A DNA stretch of 64,000 bases from Tritrichomonas musculus (taxonomy: Eukaryota > Parabasalia > Tritrichomonadida > Tritrichomonadidae), in assembly GCA_039105265.1 (NCBI GenBank), contig JAPFFF010000032.1, forward strand, positions 62,001 to 126,000, read 5' to 3'. A model generated the notes under the pieces. That model was given only the letters and a program-made list of their open reading frames with translations, had not been told where the DNA came from and made no database searches. Below, in pieces: positions 47,765 through 58,123 of this stretch; positions within the stretch are counted from its first letter, which is position 1, and each line of letters begins with the position of its first letter. A program made the position numbers and the translations under genes.

Positions 47765-50022
47765 ATCTCATCTTTAATGTCCATTTTTATATTTGGCTGT
47801 TCCAATAAAAGCTTTATAATTTCAATATTTCTGTTTTCTACTGCTGCATGTAATGCTGTCCTGTAAAATTTTATCAAAATTTCATTGAAAGATATGATTT
47901 TGAATTCCATTGAAAGATATGATTTTGAATTCCATTGAAAGATATGATTTTGAATTTCATTGAAAGATATGATTTTGAATTACATTCAAAGATATGATTT
48001 TGAATTTCATTCAAAGATATGATTTTGAATTCCATTGAAAGATATGATTTTGAATTACATTCAAAGATATGATTTTGAATTTCATTGAAAGATATGATTT
48101 TGAATTACATTCAAAGATATGATTTTGAATTACATTCAAAGATATGATTTTGAATTTCATTGAAAGATATAATTTTGAATTTTATTGAAAGATATGATTT
48201 TGAATTCCATTGAAAGATATGATTTTGAATTATATTGAAAGATATGATTTTGAATTATATTGAAAGATATGATTTTGAATTTCATTCAAAGATATGATTT
48301 TGAATTATATTGAAAGATATAATTTTGAATTTCATTCAAAGATATGATTTTGAGTTTTATATAAAATATCTTGAAAATATATCCAACATTGATGTCAAGT
48401 TTATCATTATTTAATAAAAGTTTGACGATTTCAATGTTTTCTTTTTCAACTGCCAAATATAATGCTGTTTTATGAAATAATAATATATTAGAATTTCATT
48501 GAAAAATATGATTTTGAATGATATTGAAAGATATGATTTTGAATTTCATTGAAAGATATAATTTTGAATTTTATTGAAAGATATAATTTTGAATTTTATT
48601 GAAAGATATGAACTTGAATTTCATTCAAAGATATGATTTTGAATTTTAGTGAAAGATATGATTTTAAATAGAATCGAAAGATATGATTTTGAATTTCATT
48701 CAAAGATATGATTTTGAATTATATTGAAAGATATGGCTTTGAATTCCATTAAAAGGTATGGTTTTGAATTTCATTCAAAGATATAATTTTGAATTATATT
48801 GAAAGATATGAGTTTGAATTGTATTAAAAGATATAATTTTGAATCCAATTGAAAGATATGGTTTTGAATTTCATTCAAAGATATGATTTTGAATTATATT
48901 GAAAGATATGATTTTGAATTATATTGAAAGATATAATTTTGAATTTCATTCAAAGATATGATTTTGAGTTTTATATGAAATATCTTGAAAATATATCTAA
49001 CATTGATGTCAAGTTTATCATTATTTAATAAAAGTTTGACGATTTCAATGTTTTCTTTTTCAACTGCCAAATATAATGCTGTTTTATGAAATAATAATAT
49101 ATTAGAATTTCATTGAAAAATATGATTTTGAATGATATTGAAAAATATGATTTTGAATGATATTGAAAGATATGATTTTGAATTTTATTGAAAGATATAA
49201 TTTTGAATTTTATTGAAAGATATGATTTTGAATTTTATTGAAAGATATGAACTTGAATTTCATTCAAAGATATGGTTTTGAATTTTATTGAAAGATATGA
49301 TTTTGAATGATATTGAAAGATATGATTTTGAATCCAATTGAAAGATATGATTTTGAATCCAATTGAAAGATATGATTTTGAATTCCATTGAAAGATATGA
49401 TTTTGAATTCCATTGAAAGATATGATTTTGAATGATATTGAAAGATATGATTTTGAATCCAATTGAAAGATATGATTTTGAATAGTATTGAAAGATATGA
49501 TTTTGAATTTCAATTTCATTCAATGATTTGATTTTAAATTTTATAAACTATTAAACAAAATATTAAGAAGATTGATATCAAGTTTGTCATTTGTTAATAA
49601 AAGTTTCACAATTTCAATGTTTTATTTTTCAACTGCCAAATATAATGCTGTTTTATAAATTATATTATTTTAGAATTTCATTGAATGATATTATTATGAA
49701 TTTCATTGAAAGATATGATTTTGAATCCAATTGAAAGATATGATTTTGAATTGTATTAAAAAAATATAATTTTGAATTATATTGAAAGATATGGTTTTGA
49801 ATTTCATTCAAAGATATGATTTTGAATAGTATTGAAAGATATGATCTTGAATTCTATTGACAAATGTGAATTTCAATTTCATTCAATGATTTGATTTGAA
49901 ATTTTATAAATTATTAAACAAAATATTAAGAAGATTGATATCAAGTTTGTCATTTGTTAATAAAAGTTTCACAATTTCAATGTTTTCTTTTTCAACTGCC
50001 AAATATAATGCTGTTTTATAAA
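47765..50022 (-). pseudogene. Five ankyrin units embedded in a 25-bp minisatellite
   Basis: Single ankyrin units on the minus strand lie at about 50022-49935, 49659-49573, 49086-49000, 48478-48394 and 47862-47765. They read KTALYLAVEKENIEIVKLLL or close variants; the last reads TALHAAVENRNIEIIKLLLE. They follow the DUF3447 gene at 50143-51348 in order and direction. The unit at 49659 carries a TAA where its near-identical neighbour has GAA-type sequence. Spacers consist mostly of the 25-bp repeat. Segmental duplications (offsets 614 bp and 363 bp) created unit-plus-spacer copies. Confidence 0.65.
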
Positions 50023-50140
50023 TTATATTATTTTAGAATTTCATTGAATGATATTATTATGAATTTCATTGAAAGATATGATTTTGAATTCCATTGAAAG
50101 ATATGATTTTGAATTCCATTGAAAGATATGATTTAAACAT
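47880..50140. repeat. 25-bp minisatellite array, several dozen units
   Basis: The unit is built around GAAAGATATGATTTTGAATT followed by NCATT or NTATT. Blocks span about 47880-48360, 48490-48970, 49100-49520, 49680-49870 and 50040-50140, interrupted only by ankyrin units and their edges. Variant positions are limited (C/T, G/A, CATT/TATT). On the minus strand the consensus has no stop in any of the three registers, which explains spurious open frames here. Confidence 0.92.
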
Positions 50141-50142
50141 AA

Positions 50143-51348
50143 TTAAATGATTATTAATTGAAATTGTATTAACAGAATATTGAAAATTTCTTTTTTGTTT
50201 ACATCTATATCTTCGTCTTTCAAAAAGTTATCAACAAGTACACAATAATCATACTTGCACAAGATGAAAAATGAAGATTCAATAATAGAATCATTTTTCA
50301 AAAAGGCGAAATTATAATATTCGAGACATTGGTTGATTGTATTCTGTGAATCTTCTTCATCATTTTGCATAAAGTTGTCTATGAAGTAATTTGCAATGTC
50401 GTTGTGGTGGCATTTGATTGATTCGTAAAAGACTTGTTTGTATGACTTATCCTCTAATTCAACATGATTGTCTTCCAGAAAGTGAATTAGTTCTGAATTT
50501 TTACCATGAATAGCCAAAGGCCACAACGATTGTGTTAATTCAACACCTTCAAGTCGCAAGTAGTTAAATATTTGAATTGAGCCAAAAAATGCAGCATACT
50601 CAATCAATGAAAAAACATCATCGTTTTGATTTTGATCTGATTTTTTCTGTTTTTTAAGCAAATAAGAATTTGTTTCATAAATTGATTGTCGAATTTTGGA
50701 GTTAAGTGAAATATTGCTTTGAACAACGTATGTAATAAACTCGTCAATCATGTCATTTTGAATAAATTTACAAATTTGGCTGTCATTTTCACCTTCCTTT
50801 CGTTTTTCATAAAAATTGTCAGGCAATTCTTTCTTTATCTCTTCAACCCATTCATTTTTCTTTAAATCTTGATCATTTGGATCATATTTTGGGAACCACT
50901 TTTCATTGATGAATGGTTGAATTTCCGGCTGAAAATACTGTGGATATTTGGATTTTATGTATTTGTCTGTCTTGGAAATTTTTTTAGTTATATATTCATC
51001 AATAACTATTATTTGCTGTTCAATGAGAAATAAAAGAATCCTTTTGTTGCTCTCAAAAATATTGAATATTTCTGAATTTTGAAAATATTTTTTGATGTCT
51101 TCTTTGAAAAATAGCAAAATTCTTTCGATTTTGGCAAAAAAGTTGGGGAAACGGTGAAAGTTATTCCCAATTTTAGAAATTAAGTGCAGCAGTGATAAAA
51201 GATCATACTGACTATCACTTATTTTTGTATTATTAAAAATATCTTTGAGAATTTGAAAATTTTCCTCTGTTTTGGTCTCTTCTTCAAGATAATTCAGAAT
51301 ATTTTCATGGATGTCTTTCATCATGTCTAAATATTTCTGAAAACTCAT
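50143..51348 (-). CDS. DUF3447 ankyrin-family protein, 401 aa
   Basis: A paralogue of the protein at 36422-37588. The helical N-terminus starts MSFQKYLDMMKDIHENILNY. The core motifs are RKEGENDSQICKFIQNDMID then EFITYV (about 188-215), LIEYAAFFGSIQIFNYLRLE (about 255) and FYESIKCHHNDIANYFIDNF (about 315). It ends with an ankyrin-like unit (FFILCKYDYCVLVDNFLKDE) that runs out in the minisatellite. A lysine-rich KKQKKSDQNQNDD insert separates two core motifs. The role is presumably protein binding. The ankyrin units further along the minus strand look like its former or spliced continuation. Confidence 0.85.
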   Translation of the reverse strand: MSFQKYLDMMKDIHENILNYLEEETKTEENFQILKDIFNNTKISDSQYDLLSLLHLISKIGNNFHRFPNFFAKIERILLFFKEDIKKYFQNSEIFNIFESNKRILLFLIEQQIIVIDEYITKKISKTDKYIKSKYPQYFQPEIQPFINEKWFPKYDPNDQDLKKNEWVEEIKKELPDNFYEKRKEGENDSQICKFIQNDMIDEFITYVVQSNISLNSKIRQSIYETNSYLLKKQKKSDQNQNDDVFSLIEYAAFFGSIQIFNYLRLEGVELTQSLWPLAIHGKNSELIHFLEDNHVELEDKSYKQVFYESIKCHHNDIANYFIDNFMQNDEEDSQNTINQCLEYYNFAFLKNDSIIESSFFILCKYDYCVLVDNFLKDEDIDVNKKEIFNILLIQFQLIII

Positions 51349-52185
51349 GATTTTTATCTAATTTAATCTTTTTAAGAAAATTTGTACTTTTTGAGGTGTA
51401 ATAAAAAAAATGGTTTTATCTTTGTTTATAATGATTTTTTTTCTTATATTACTATTTAGTACATTTATATTTTTTTAAATAATATATATGTTCAATATGA
51501 ATTTATATTATTGAAAAAGCAAAATTATAAAATATCTAATTCTCCATCAAAACAAAATATCAAAAATTCCCTCTGTGAAAATTTTAGTATCATGATTTAT
51601 ATTATCATGGGATAATATGAAATCGCAATTACTGATTCTTAAGGCTCCCTATTATTTTTAATTTTTAAAACTTTACATAAAAAAAACGTATGATTGGTTA
51701 ACAAATATGCTAAGTGTTTGTTAACCAAAAATCTAAACGTACGAAAAATAATATAGAAATTTGAAATTGCTGCAAATTTTACATAGATGCACATAAAAAA
51801 ATGAAACATATTCCGTTGTTTTTAATGCTATATGAAGTACTTATAATGAGTTTTTCTCATAAAAATTCTAAAAAAAGTAATAATATTTTTATTAATTAAA
51901 AAAATATATTTTTATGAAAACTGGTGTATAATCATAATTTCATTACATATGAAATATTCTTGCTTTTGGACTTTGTAATCCTTATAGATATTTCTGTGGA
52001 TGAAAAGGAGATCATAAAGAGTATTTGCGTCATAACTTGCTACAGCTTATATATAATGCAGCAATTTTTATATCAATAGAATAATTACTAATAGTATATT
52101 CTTATCTTTACTATAAAACATATTTATACATTTTTTAATACATTTATCTGATATCATTAACTATATTGAAGTTAATATTTTCATG
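51349..52185. other. Intergenic sequence with one strong hairpin
   Basis: No gene is recognised. A 12-bp perfect stem, TTGGTTAACAAA (51694-51705) with TTTGTTAACCAA (51717-51728), has an 11-nt loop. Confidence 0.5.
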
Positions 52186-52448
52186 TTTCTGCTTTGTGAA
52201 TCTTTTTTAAATTTTATATATTACTTATAAAACATCAAATTATTTAGATAAACTTGAAAAATAAGGCTCTCTATTAAAATCTGTTTCACATTCAAATGTT
52301 AATCGTCATAGTTAAATTATACCTTATAACCGTTTTTCTGGATTGAAAAAATGTTTTTAATAGAGAACTTTATTTTCATTTTGAATTGGCATATTATCTG
52401 ACTTTATATTAATTTAAAGTGATTTAAAAAAGATTCACAAAGTAGAAA
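52186..52448. mobile_element. Foldback-type MITE of about 260 bp
   Basis: Ends TTTCTGCTTTGTGAATCTTT... (52186-52212) and its inverted partner (52422-52448) match over 27 bp with one mismatch. Inside, TAAGGCTCTCTATTAAAA and an inverted TAAAGTTCTCTATTAAAA continue the symmetry. It has no coding capacity and an uncertain target duplication. Located downstream of the kinase gene. Confidence 0.6.
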
Positions 52449-52544
52449 TATTTTTATGAATTTTAGTATAATAACAACTAATATTATATAGTCAATTGAA
52501 AAAGTTTGGTCAAAAACTTTGTGATATAAGAATTATTACTTTAG

Positions 52545-53915
52545 TCATTCAATTAATGATAAATCACTATCTCTTTTCTTCAAAAGTGAATAATTAATGC
52601 CGTCAACCAGTCCATATGAGTTTTCCCTCATTAAATCCAATATCTCTTTGAATGAAGGACGCTTTGAAGGTGAGTATTCTAGGCACATCGAGATGAGTTT
52701 AATGCAAAAAGGAGATATCAATTTTGATGGTGAAGGGAGTTCAACTGGTTTTCCAATCATTTTGTCCATCATTTTTTGTTTTGGAAATTTACTTGTGAAA
52801 ATGAAGTGCAATACAACTCCGAATGAATAAACGTCTGTTTTACTGTCATAATTATCTTCTTCATTCATCATTTCAGGAGACATGTAAGCGAGAGTTCCAA
52901 CACCTTTTGTCATTGAATCTTCAACACATGAAAAGTCATCAAGAGCAGATTCTGTGATTTTCATTAATCCAAAATCTACGAGTTTCGTTTCAAAGAATTC
53001 GTTAAGCATTATGTTCTCGATTTTTAAATCTCTGTGGATCATTCCGTGCTTGTGAAGATAATTCATTGCATGAACAATATCGAGAATAATTCGTACTTTA
53101 AGTGTGTTGTTAATTTCTGCTTTCAAAACTTCATTCAGGCCATATTCAATGTATTCAAGGAAAATCGCAATTGTTGTGATTTCTTGTTTTTCGCCTTTTT
53201 TATTCACAAGCTCCATTTTTTCAGAAATATTGATTCCTAACGCTTTACAGATGCAAGGATGAGAAATATTGTAAAGAATATGAAACTCTTGAATGGCTCG
53301 TTTTGCGTCTTTGATTGTAGTTTGGCCTTCTTTATATTTGAGAACTTTTTTACACATTAGTGTTTTGTTTCGCTTGTCAATAACTTTGTACGTAAATGAC
53401 GTGGAGCCTTCTCCAATTTGTCCAATAATTGCATGGAACTTGTTTTCTTCATCTTCATCAATAAAATAATTTTCTTCACTTTTATCAGTTTTTGCGCTGC
53501 TTTTTTGTTTTTCAATGATTTTGGTTTCAGTTTGGCCTGTAATTGGATCAATTATGGCATCTCCTGGTTTTAATAATGAAGGTTTTGCTGATACAGTAGT
53601 CGCTCTTGTTGTTTGTTCTGAATCTTTAAATACACGTGGATGATAAAGCGGATTTAATTCATATTCCTTTGGGGGATCGGGCGTATCACTAACAACAAAT
53701 ATGTAATCATGATCATCTTCCCAAAAATCGTATATTATATCATCATGATCAATTTCACTACCTTTGAAGAATAAATAATCATATTTTTTTCGATATTTCA
53801 AGTTAATTTTCTCTAGGAATTCTTTGCATGTTATGTCTTTTGGGACCATTACTATAAAAGATCTGTTTTCATCACCACTTAAAGAATAAGATAATTTAAT
53901 TTTCTTATTCATCAT
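52545..53915 (-). CDS. TKL-like protein kinase, 456 aa
   Basis: The N-terminal 80 residues look ubiquitin-like (beta-rich, KDITCKEFLEKINLKYRKKY). A low-complexity linker (about 95-155) follows. The kinase domain spans about 160-440: glycine loop IGEGSTS (about 166), CKKV with the presumed ATP lysine (about 188), catalytic loop HRDLKIENIM (about 292), DFG (about 313), GTLAYMSPEM (activation-segment end) and DVYSFGVVLHF. All catalytic residues appear present, so it should be active on Ser/Thr. The MSPE and DVYSFG forms fit the TKL-type kinases abundant in trichomonads. ATG is at 53915, with a second in-frame ATG one codon later. The fragment at 1342-1638 derives from a relative. Confidence 0.92.
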   Translation of the reverse strand: MMNKKIKLSYSLSGDENRSFIVMVPKDITCKEFLEKINLKYRKKYDYLFFKGSEIDHDDIIYDFWEDDHDYIFVVSDTPDPPKEYELNPLYHPRVFKDSEQTTRATTVSAKPSLLKPGDAIIDPITGQTETKIIEKQKSSAKTDKSEENYFIDEDEENKFHAIIGQIGEGSTSFTYKVIDKRNKTLMCKKVLKYKEGQTTIKDAKRAIQEFHILYNISHPCICKALGINISEKMELVNKKGEKQEITTIAIFLEYIEYGLNEVLKAEINNTLKVRIILDIVHAMNYLHKHGMIHRDLKIENIMLNEFFETKLVDFGLMKITESALDDFSCVEDSMTKGVGTLAYMSPEMMNEEDNYDSKTDVYSFGVVLHFIFTSKFPKQKMMDKMIGKPVELPSPSKLISPFCIKLISMCLEYSPSKRPSFKEILDLMRENSYGLVDGINYSLLKKRDSDLSLIE

Positions 53916-54573
53916 TTGGAAATAAACGTATTCAAAATAATATACATTAAAGATATCTACAAAAAATGTTAAAAAGCGATATTAGAGCCAATATGACTTA
54001 ACACACATTAACTATTGATTTATATACATTTTCCAAAGATTATAAAGTTTGTTTTTTTATAAAAATCAAATTTTAATAACAGGATAAATCCTTTTTTATT
54101 AAGATTTTGTTAGAACTTTTTATATGAAGTTTCAGAATAATTAAGAATAAGCATTGAAAATTTACGATCAAAAAGAAGTAATAATAGCATCTTAAGCTGT
54201 TTTCATTTTGATTAGTGGAACCTGCTCGAACACGTAAATCCTTGTCGCAATATTAACCAAAATCTCTCACGAATGATATTTACCTAAAAAAATTTGCTCA
54301 ATATTCTAAGATTTCCGCAATTAAGAATTTTATTCTTATACCAACTTGAGGAATAATCTTTTTTAAGATTTAAATTAACACTTTTTGAAAGATTTATTGG
54401 ATCATATCATAATGCATGCTTAATTTTTGAAGCAAATTTAATAGTTATGATTGCTTTTATAGTTAAGCGAGTCAGATTAATATTTTTCATGTAGTAAACA
54501 ATCTAAAAATAGTCATATAAGAAATAAATAAATATTTGAATATACTATACTTTTAATAACAAAGATATTTGAT
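53916..54573. other. Intergenic AT-rich sequence
   Basis: I see no gene, RNA or clear repeat here. Confidence 0.5.
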
Positions 54574-55131
54574 TCAAAATTCATAAAAAATTGAATTATT
54601 GGTGCTATTTGTATTATTTTGATTTTCATTGTAATTGCTTGAGCCAACTTTAACTTTAGAATAGCTATATCCCTTATGAATTCTTTCAATACTTTCCATA
54701 TTTTGAAATGAAAATTCTGGATCTGTTATAGTGAATTTAATTTCCATTTGTCCAAATACACGCCTATTATGAACATCGACGAAGTTTTTGTGCTGGCCAC
54801 CTATAGGCTCATATATTTTAATCGTCTTTACATCTGAATTTCTTTTATTATCAGGAGAAGGAAGTTCATCAGCATGAACAATTGTAGATGCAATAATTGG
54901 ATCATTTTTAATGAAATTCTTTTTCCTAAAAACAAATAATATTTTTTTGGTTTGATTAGAAATATTGATCGAAAAGAAATGATGAGAACCGCTTAACTTT
55001 TGTGCTTCCATCATAAATACTTCTTTGCTTTCTTCTGGAACCGTTGTAATACTTACTCTGATTTGATCACTTCCTTGGGCTATTTTTGGATCTATCAGAA
55101 ATGATAGTAAGTGAATTTTTAAGCCGTACAT
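54574..55131 (-). CDS. Hypothetical protein, possibly C2-like, 185 aa
   Basis: The first 150 residues alternate hydrophobic strands and loops (MYGLKIHLLSFLIDPKIAQG; HHFFSINISNQTKKILFVFR), which would suit a C2-type beta sandwich. I see no definite calcium-binding aspartate pattern. The tail is Asn/Ser-rich. If C2-like, it may bind membranes or act as a small adaptor, but this is only a fold guess. It has its own ATG, no signal peptide and no close neighbour. Confidence 0.55.
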   Translation of the reverse strand: MYGLKIHLLSFLIDPKIAQGSDQIRVSITTVPEESKEVFMMEAQKLSGSHHFFSINISNQTKKILFVFRKKNFIKNDPIIASTIVHADELPSPDNKRNSDVKTIKIYEPIGGQHKNFVDVHNRRVFGQMEIKFTITDPEFSFQNMESIERIHKGYSYSKVKVGSSNYNENQNNTNSTNNSIFYEF

Positions 55132-55978
55132 TTTATTTATTTTAAATTAATGAAGCATTGAATATTTTTCGAGTTTTTTTTAAATTGTGGATAATTATTT
55201 ATCATTCAATATTCTGAATATTATTGTTATTATCCTTCAAATATTGAATTAATTTTTTAATCAAAACTCTATTCAAATTTGAGAATATTATTTACGGTTT
55301 TTATCAAAACTAAATATAAACAAAAATAGAATTAAACTTTTTGAAAAAATTCTCTCAAAAAATATTAATTCTTTTTTTCTCAATTGAAATTTAAATTGAA
55401 ATTTGAAATAAATTTTTTTTAATTTAAATGATCAACACAGGACCTCTTTCGGAAAATGAAAAAATTGAAATTATAGGAAATGACTATACGGTAATAGCTG
55501 GACCTTAATTGGACAATTAACAAATAGAAATCCCAACACAGTCAAAAGTTTTTACAACTCATAAGTACAGTATCAAACTCTCTCCCCGCCAAGAGGAAGA
55601 ATTATATATCAGGAATATAATTTGAAAGCAAAGATCAGTTATTTTATTCTCTCAATCGTTCATAGAATAATATCCTAGCAGAAAAAATTCACAATATCTA
55701 CTCCAGCTTTTTAGCTATATGTATTGTATGCCACAACATAAATGGTAACTCGTTAAACTGGCACTGGAAAGAACAAATCTTTGTTTTTCTCCATATCCTT
55801 TTACTGGTCAAATAAGGCCAATTGAATTACCTTCAACGATCAGTTTTTCATAAGAAGAAAATTTTAACGGTCATGATTTCAATGAAAATGATAAATAAGC
55901 GATTAAGTTTTGAATATTTTTGGTTTTTTTATATTCAATTTTGAATGATATGGGGAGAAATTTTAATTCCTATTTTTT

Positions 55979-56010
<32 letters not shown>

Positions 56011-56229
56011 CAATATTTTAAAATATTGTTTATTTATATTTTGTAAAAGGTATGGAAACTTCTATCCACTCGACAGATCATTTTTCTTTCAAAATATAAT
56101 TTTTATGTGACAGTATTAATGATAAATATAGTATAAAAAAGACATATTTTTCTAGAGGAATTTAAGATAAAAATAAATTATTTTTTTGAAAAAAATTGAA
56201 TCCTAATCTGGTTATCTTAATTCAAAAAA

Positions 56230-56276
<47 letters not shown>

Positions 56277-56600
56277 ATATTATTTTTAAATATAATTATA
56301 TAAGTAATTTATATTTCATGAGGAAGAACTCGAAATTTATCATTTTTTATATTCATATCACAAGTGATATGAATTATTTTGACCTAAAAGGCGAATTTCA
56401 AAATTTTGAAAATTATGAGTTTATGCAGGAAATTGTTTTCTAATTTTCATCATATTGATATCAAAAATTCTATTCCCAATTCGTTCAAATCACTTTTTCC
56501 ATTTTTATTGTTGATTATACATCATGGATAAGCAAACCATGCAAAGATTATTCATTTTTAATATTTTTTCCTAAAACTCAAGCAAAATCGCCAAATTTAC
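55132..56600. other. Long intergenic gap with two poly(T) runs
   Basis: No gene is recognised in about 1.4 kb. T30 lies at 55981-56010 and T40 at 56233-56272. A short frame from about 55427 (MINTGPLSENEKIEIIGNDY) stops quickly and has no recognisable family. Confidence 0.5.
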
Positions 56601-56777
56601 TAAATAAAAGCGATTTACAAAATAACTATCGTACAAATTCCAGCACACCTAGGTGGTCATACTCCTAGTTATTATCAAATACAAAAAGTCTTGACATAAT
56701 CAAGCTAATTTTAAAAAGATTAGCAGAGAAATGTATTGCAAAAGATAGAGAAGATATACCAGCAAACTCATCCGTCT

Positions 56778-56922
56778 GCGTCGATGGTCCCATGAACCAT
56801 CGACGCGATGCCAGAATGCTTTTATGTGACGTTACCTGTATAAAACCAAAAAAATTGTTTATTTCAACATTTAAATAAAGAAAATCTCAAGCAAAAAGGG
56901 AAATATGACATTCTGGCATCGC
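56778..56922. repeat. Nested hairpin and 14-bp inverted repeat
   Basis: An 11-bp stem (GCGTCGATGGT, 56778-56788, with ACCATCGACGC, 56796-56806) is followed by GCGATGCCAGAATG (56805-56818), which recurs inverted at 56909-56922. The second pair spans 118 bp and may be a tiny inverted-repeat element within transposase debris. Confidence 0.5.
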
Positions 56923-56939
56923 TTCAAGTATATTCAATC

Positions 56940-57125
56940 ATATCAGGCGTACCATCATTTTTATAGTTTCCACTATGCCCTCTGTATTCTTTTTATAATA
57001 TACTTGAAGCTACAACTTTATTATTAACCGAATCGATTAACACAGCTGTATGCTGGTATGCATTACGGGTATGCGCCCAAGCACCATCAAAAGAAACACC
57101 GACGCCATCTGCCATGATGCTATTT
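56940..57125 (-). pseudogene. DDE-type transposase fragment
   Basis: The minus strand reads MADGVGVSFDGAWAHTRNAY, QHTAVLIDSVNNKVVASSIL, then a stop and KEYRGHSGNYKNDG. The SFDGAW...DS block looks like the first catalytic-Asp region of a cut-and-paste transposase, but I cannot assign the superfamily. It is a short relic of a plain DNA transposon. Confidence 0.4.
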
Positions 57126-57247
57126 TGGTAGATAATTGATTTTTCGCAAAATTGTATGATTATAGGGGCTATAGCATTTTTAACTTTAAAATTAAAATTT
57201 AATAGTTAAATTATCGAAATTAATTTGTTTTTAACGTCAATGTTAGT

Positions 57248-57442
57248 TCAATTTGCTATAGGGTTAATAATCCTTTTTGAAAAAGAAAAAATGCTTTCAC
57301 ACACTGCCTCACTTGCTGGAATAGCTATTAAACAATCTCTTATTGGGCCAAAATCTCTTCTCATGAGATAATCCCATAAATTATTACAATAAAAATTATC
57401 TGTATTGAACTCTATGCCCAAATTATTCAATGATCTTGTCAA
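57248..57442 (-). pseudogene. hAT transposase C-terminal fragment
   Basis: DFGPIRDCLIAIPASEAVCE followed by SIFSFSKRIINPIAN matches the hAT C-terminal dimerisation region, where a (I)PASxxxxERxFS motif is typical. The frame ends at once and no DDE core is linked to it. It is a relic, probably unrelated to the fragment at 56940-57125. Confidence 0.6.
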
Positions 57443-58123
57443 CCAAATTATATATCCTTTATGAGCTTGTATTATTTTTTTGATCAGGCCAAATATAATC
57501 CTTCATTATTGATCTCATAATTATGGTTACATTTATAAAATTAAAAACATAAATAATATTATTATTAAGTTTTATTTATAAAGTCGAGTTCTTTGGCCTA
57601 ATAATAATAATATTATAAATTTTTTTAAAAATTTTGAAAGTTTAAAAACTATTTTAAAAATATTATAAAGAATTGCTTAAGGCAGAGGAATCAGGGTCTA
57701 TAAAAATCGGCACGAAAAAAGTTCGTTTGTAAAGGTGAAATATATGATCGATATTGATCGGTATGAACACAAAAAGTTTATCTCAGGAAATTGAGTACTG
57801 CAAACTTTTTAAATTAAACAAGCGGTTAATAAATGAATTGGCCTATCCATTGGTTAAAAAAACCGTTGACGTTATTTTTTTATTTGAAATTTCGCGCCAT
57901 TTTGCTTATAAAGTTCTAAACGATTTTTTCTGAAGTACGATACAGGGTCAATATTGACCTTAACCGTTTGGGGTCAAAAGAGATTGTGGGCAAAAAATAT
58001 CTCCAAAAAAAAAAAAAACGCTCACAATTAAATCACCACTCAGTCTTAAATCACTATCTGTATATATATAAACTTTATTTAAATAACATATATATATATA
58101 TAAAATACATTAAATGATAAATA
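57443..58123. other. Intergenic AT-rich sequence
   Basis: No gene is recognised. A GGTCAATATTGACC palindrome lies near 57950, and short TA-rich runs near 58055-58105 follow the 3-prime end of the Sfi1-like gene. Confidence 0.45.

Noticed and set aside
49235-49523. Two overlapping repeat-protein frames
   Set aside because: They arise because the 25-bp unit is stop-free in all minus-strand registers; there is no start context or non-repeat sequence.
34735-50022. Ordinary trichomonad introns between ankyrin units
   Set aside because: I found neither the conserved ACTAACACACAG-type 3-prime motif nor a constant GTAYGT-type start at the spacer borders. The spacers remain unexplained.
47880-50140. 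CRISPR-like appearance of regularly repeated units
   Set aside because: The repeats are contiguous 25-bp units without unique spacers of constant length, and the genome is eukaryotic. It is a minisatellite.
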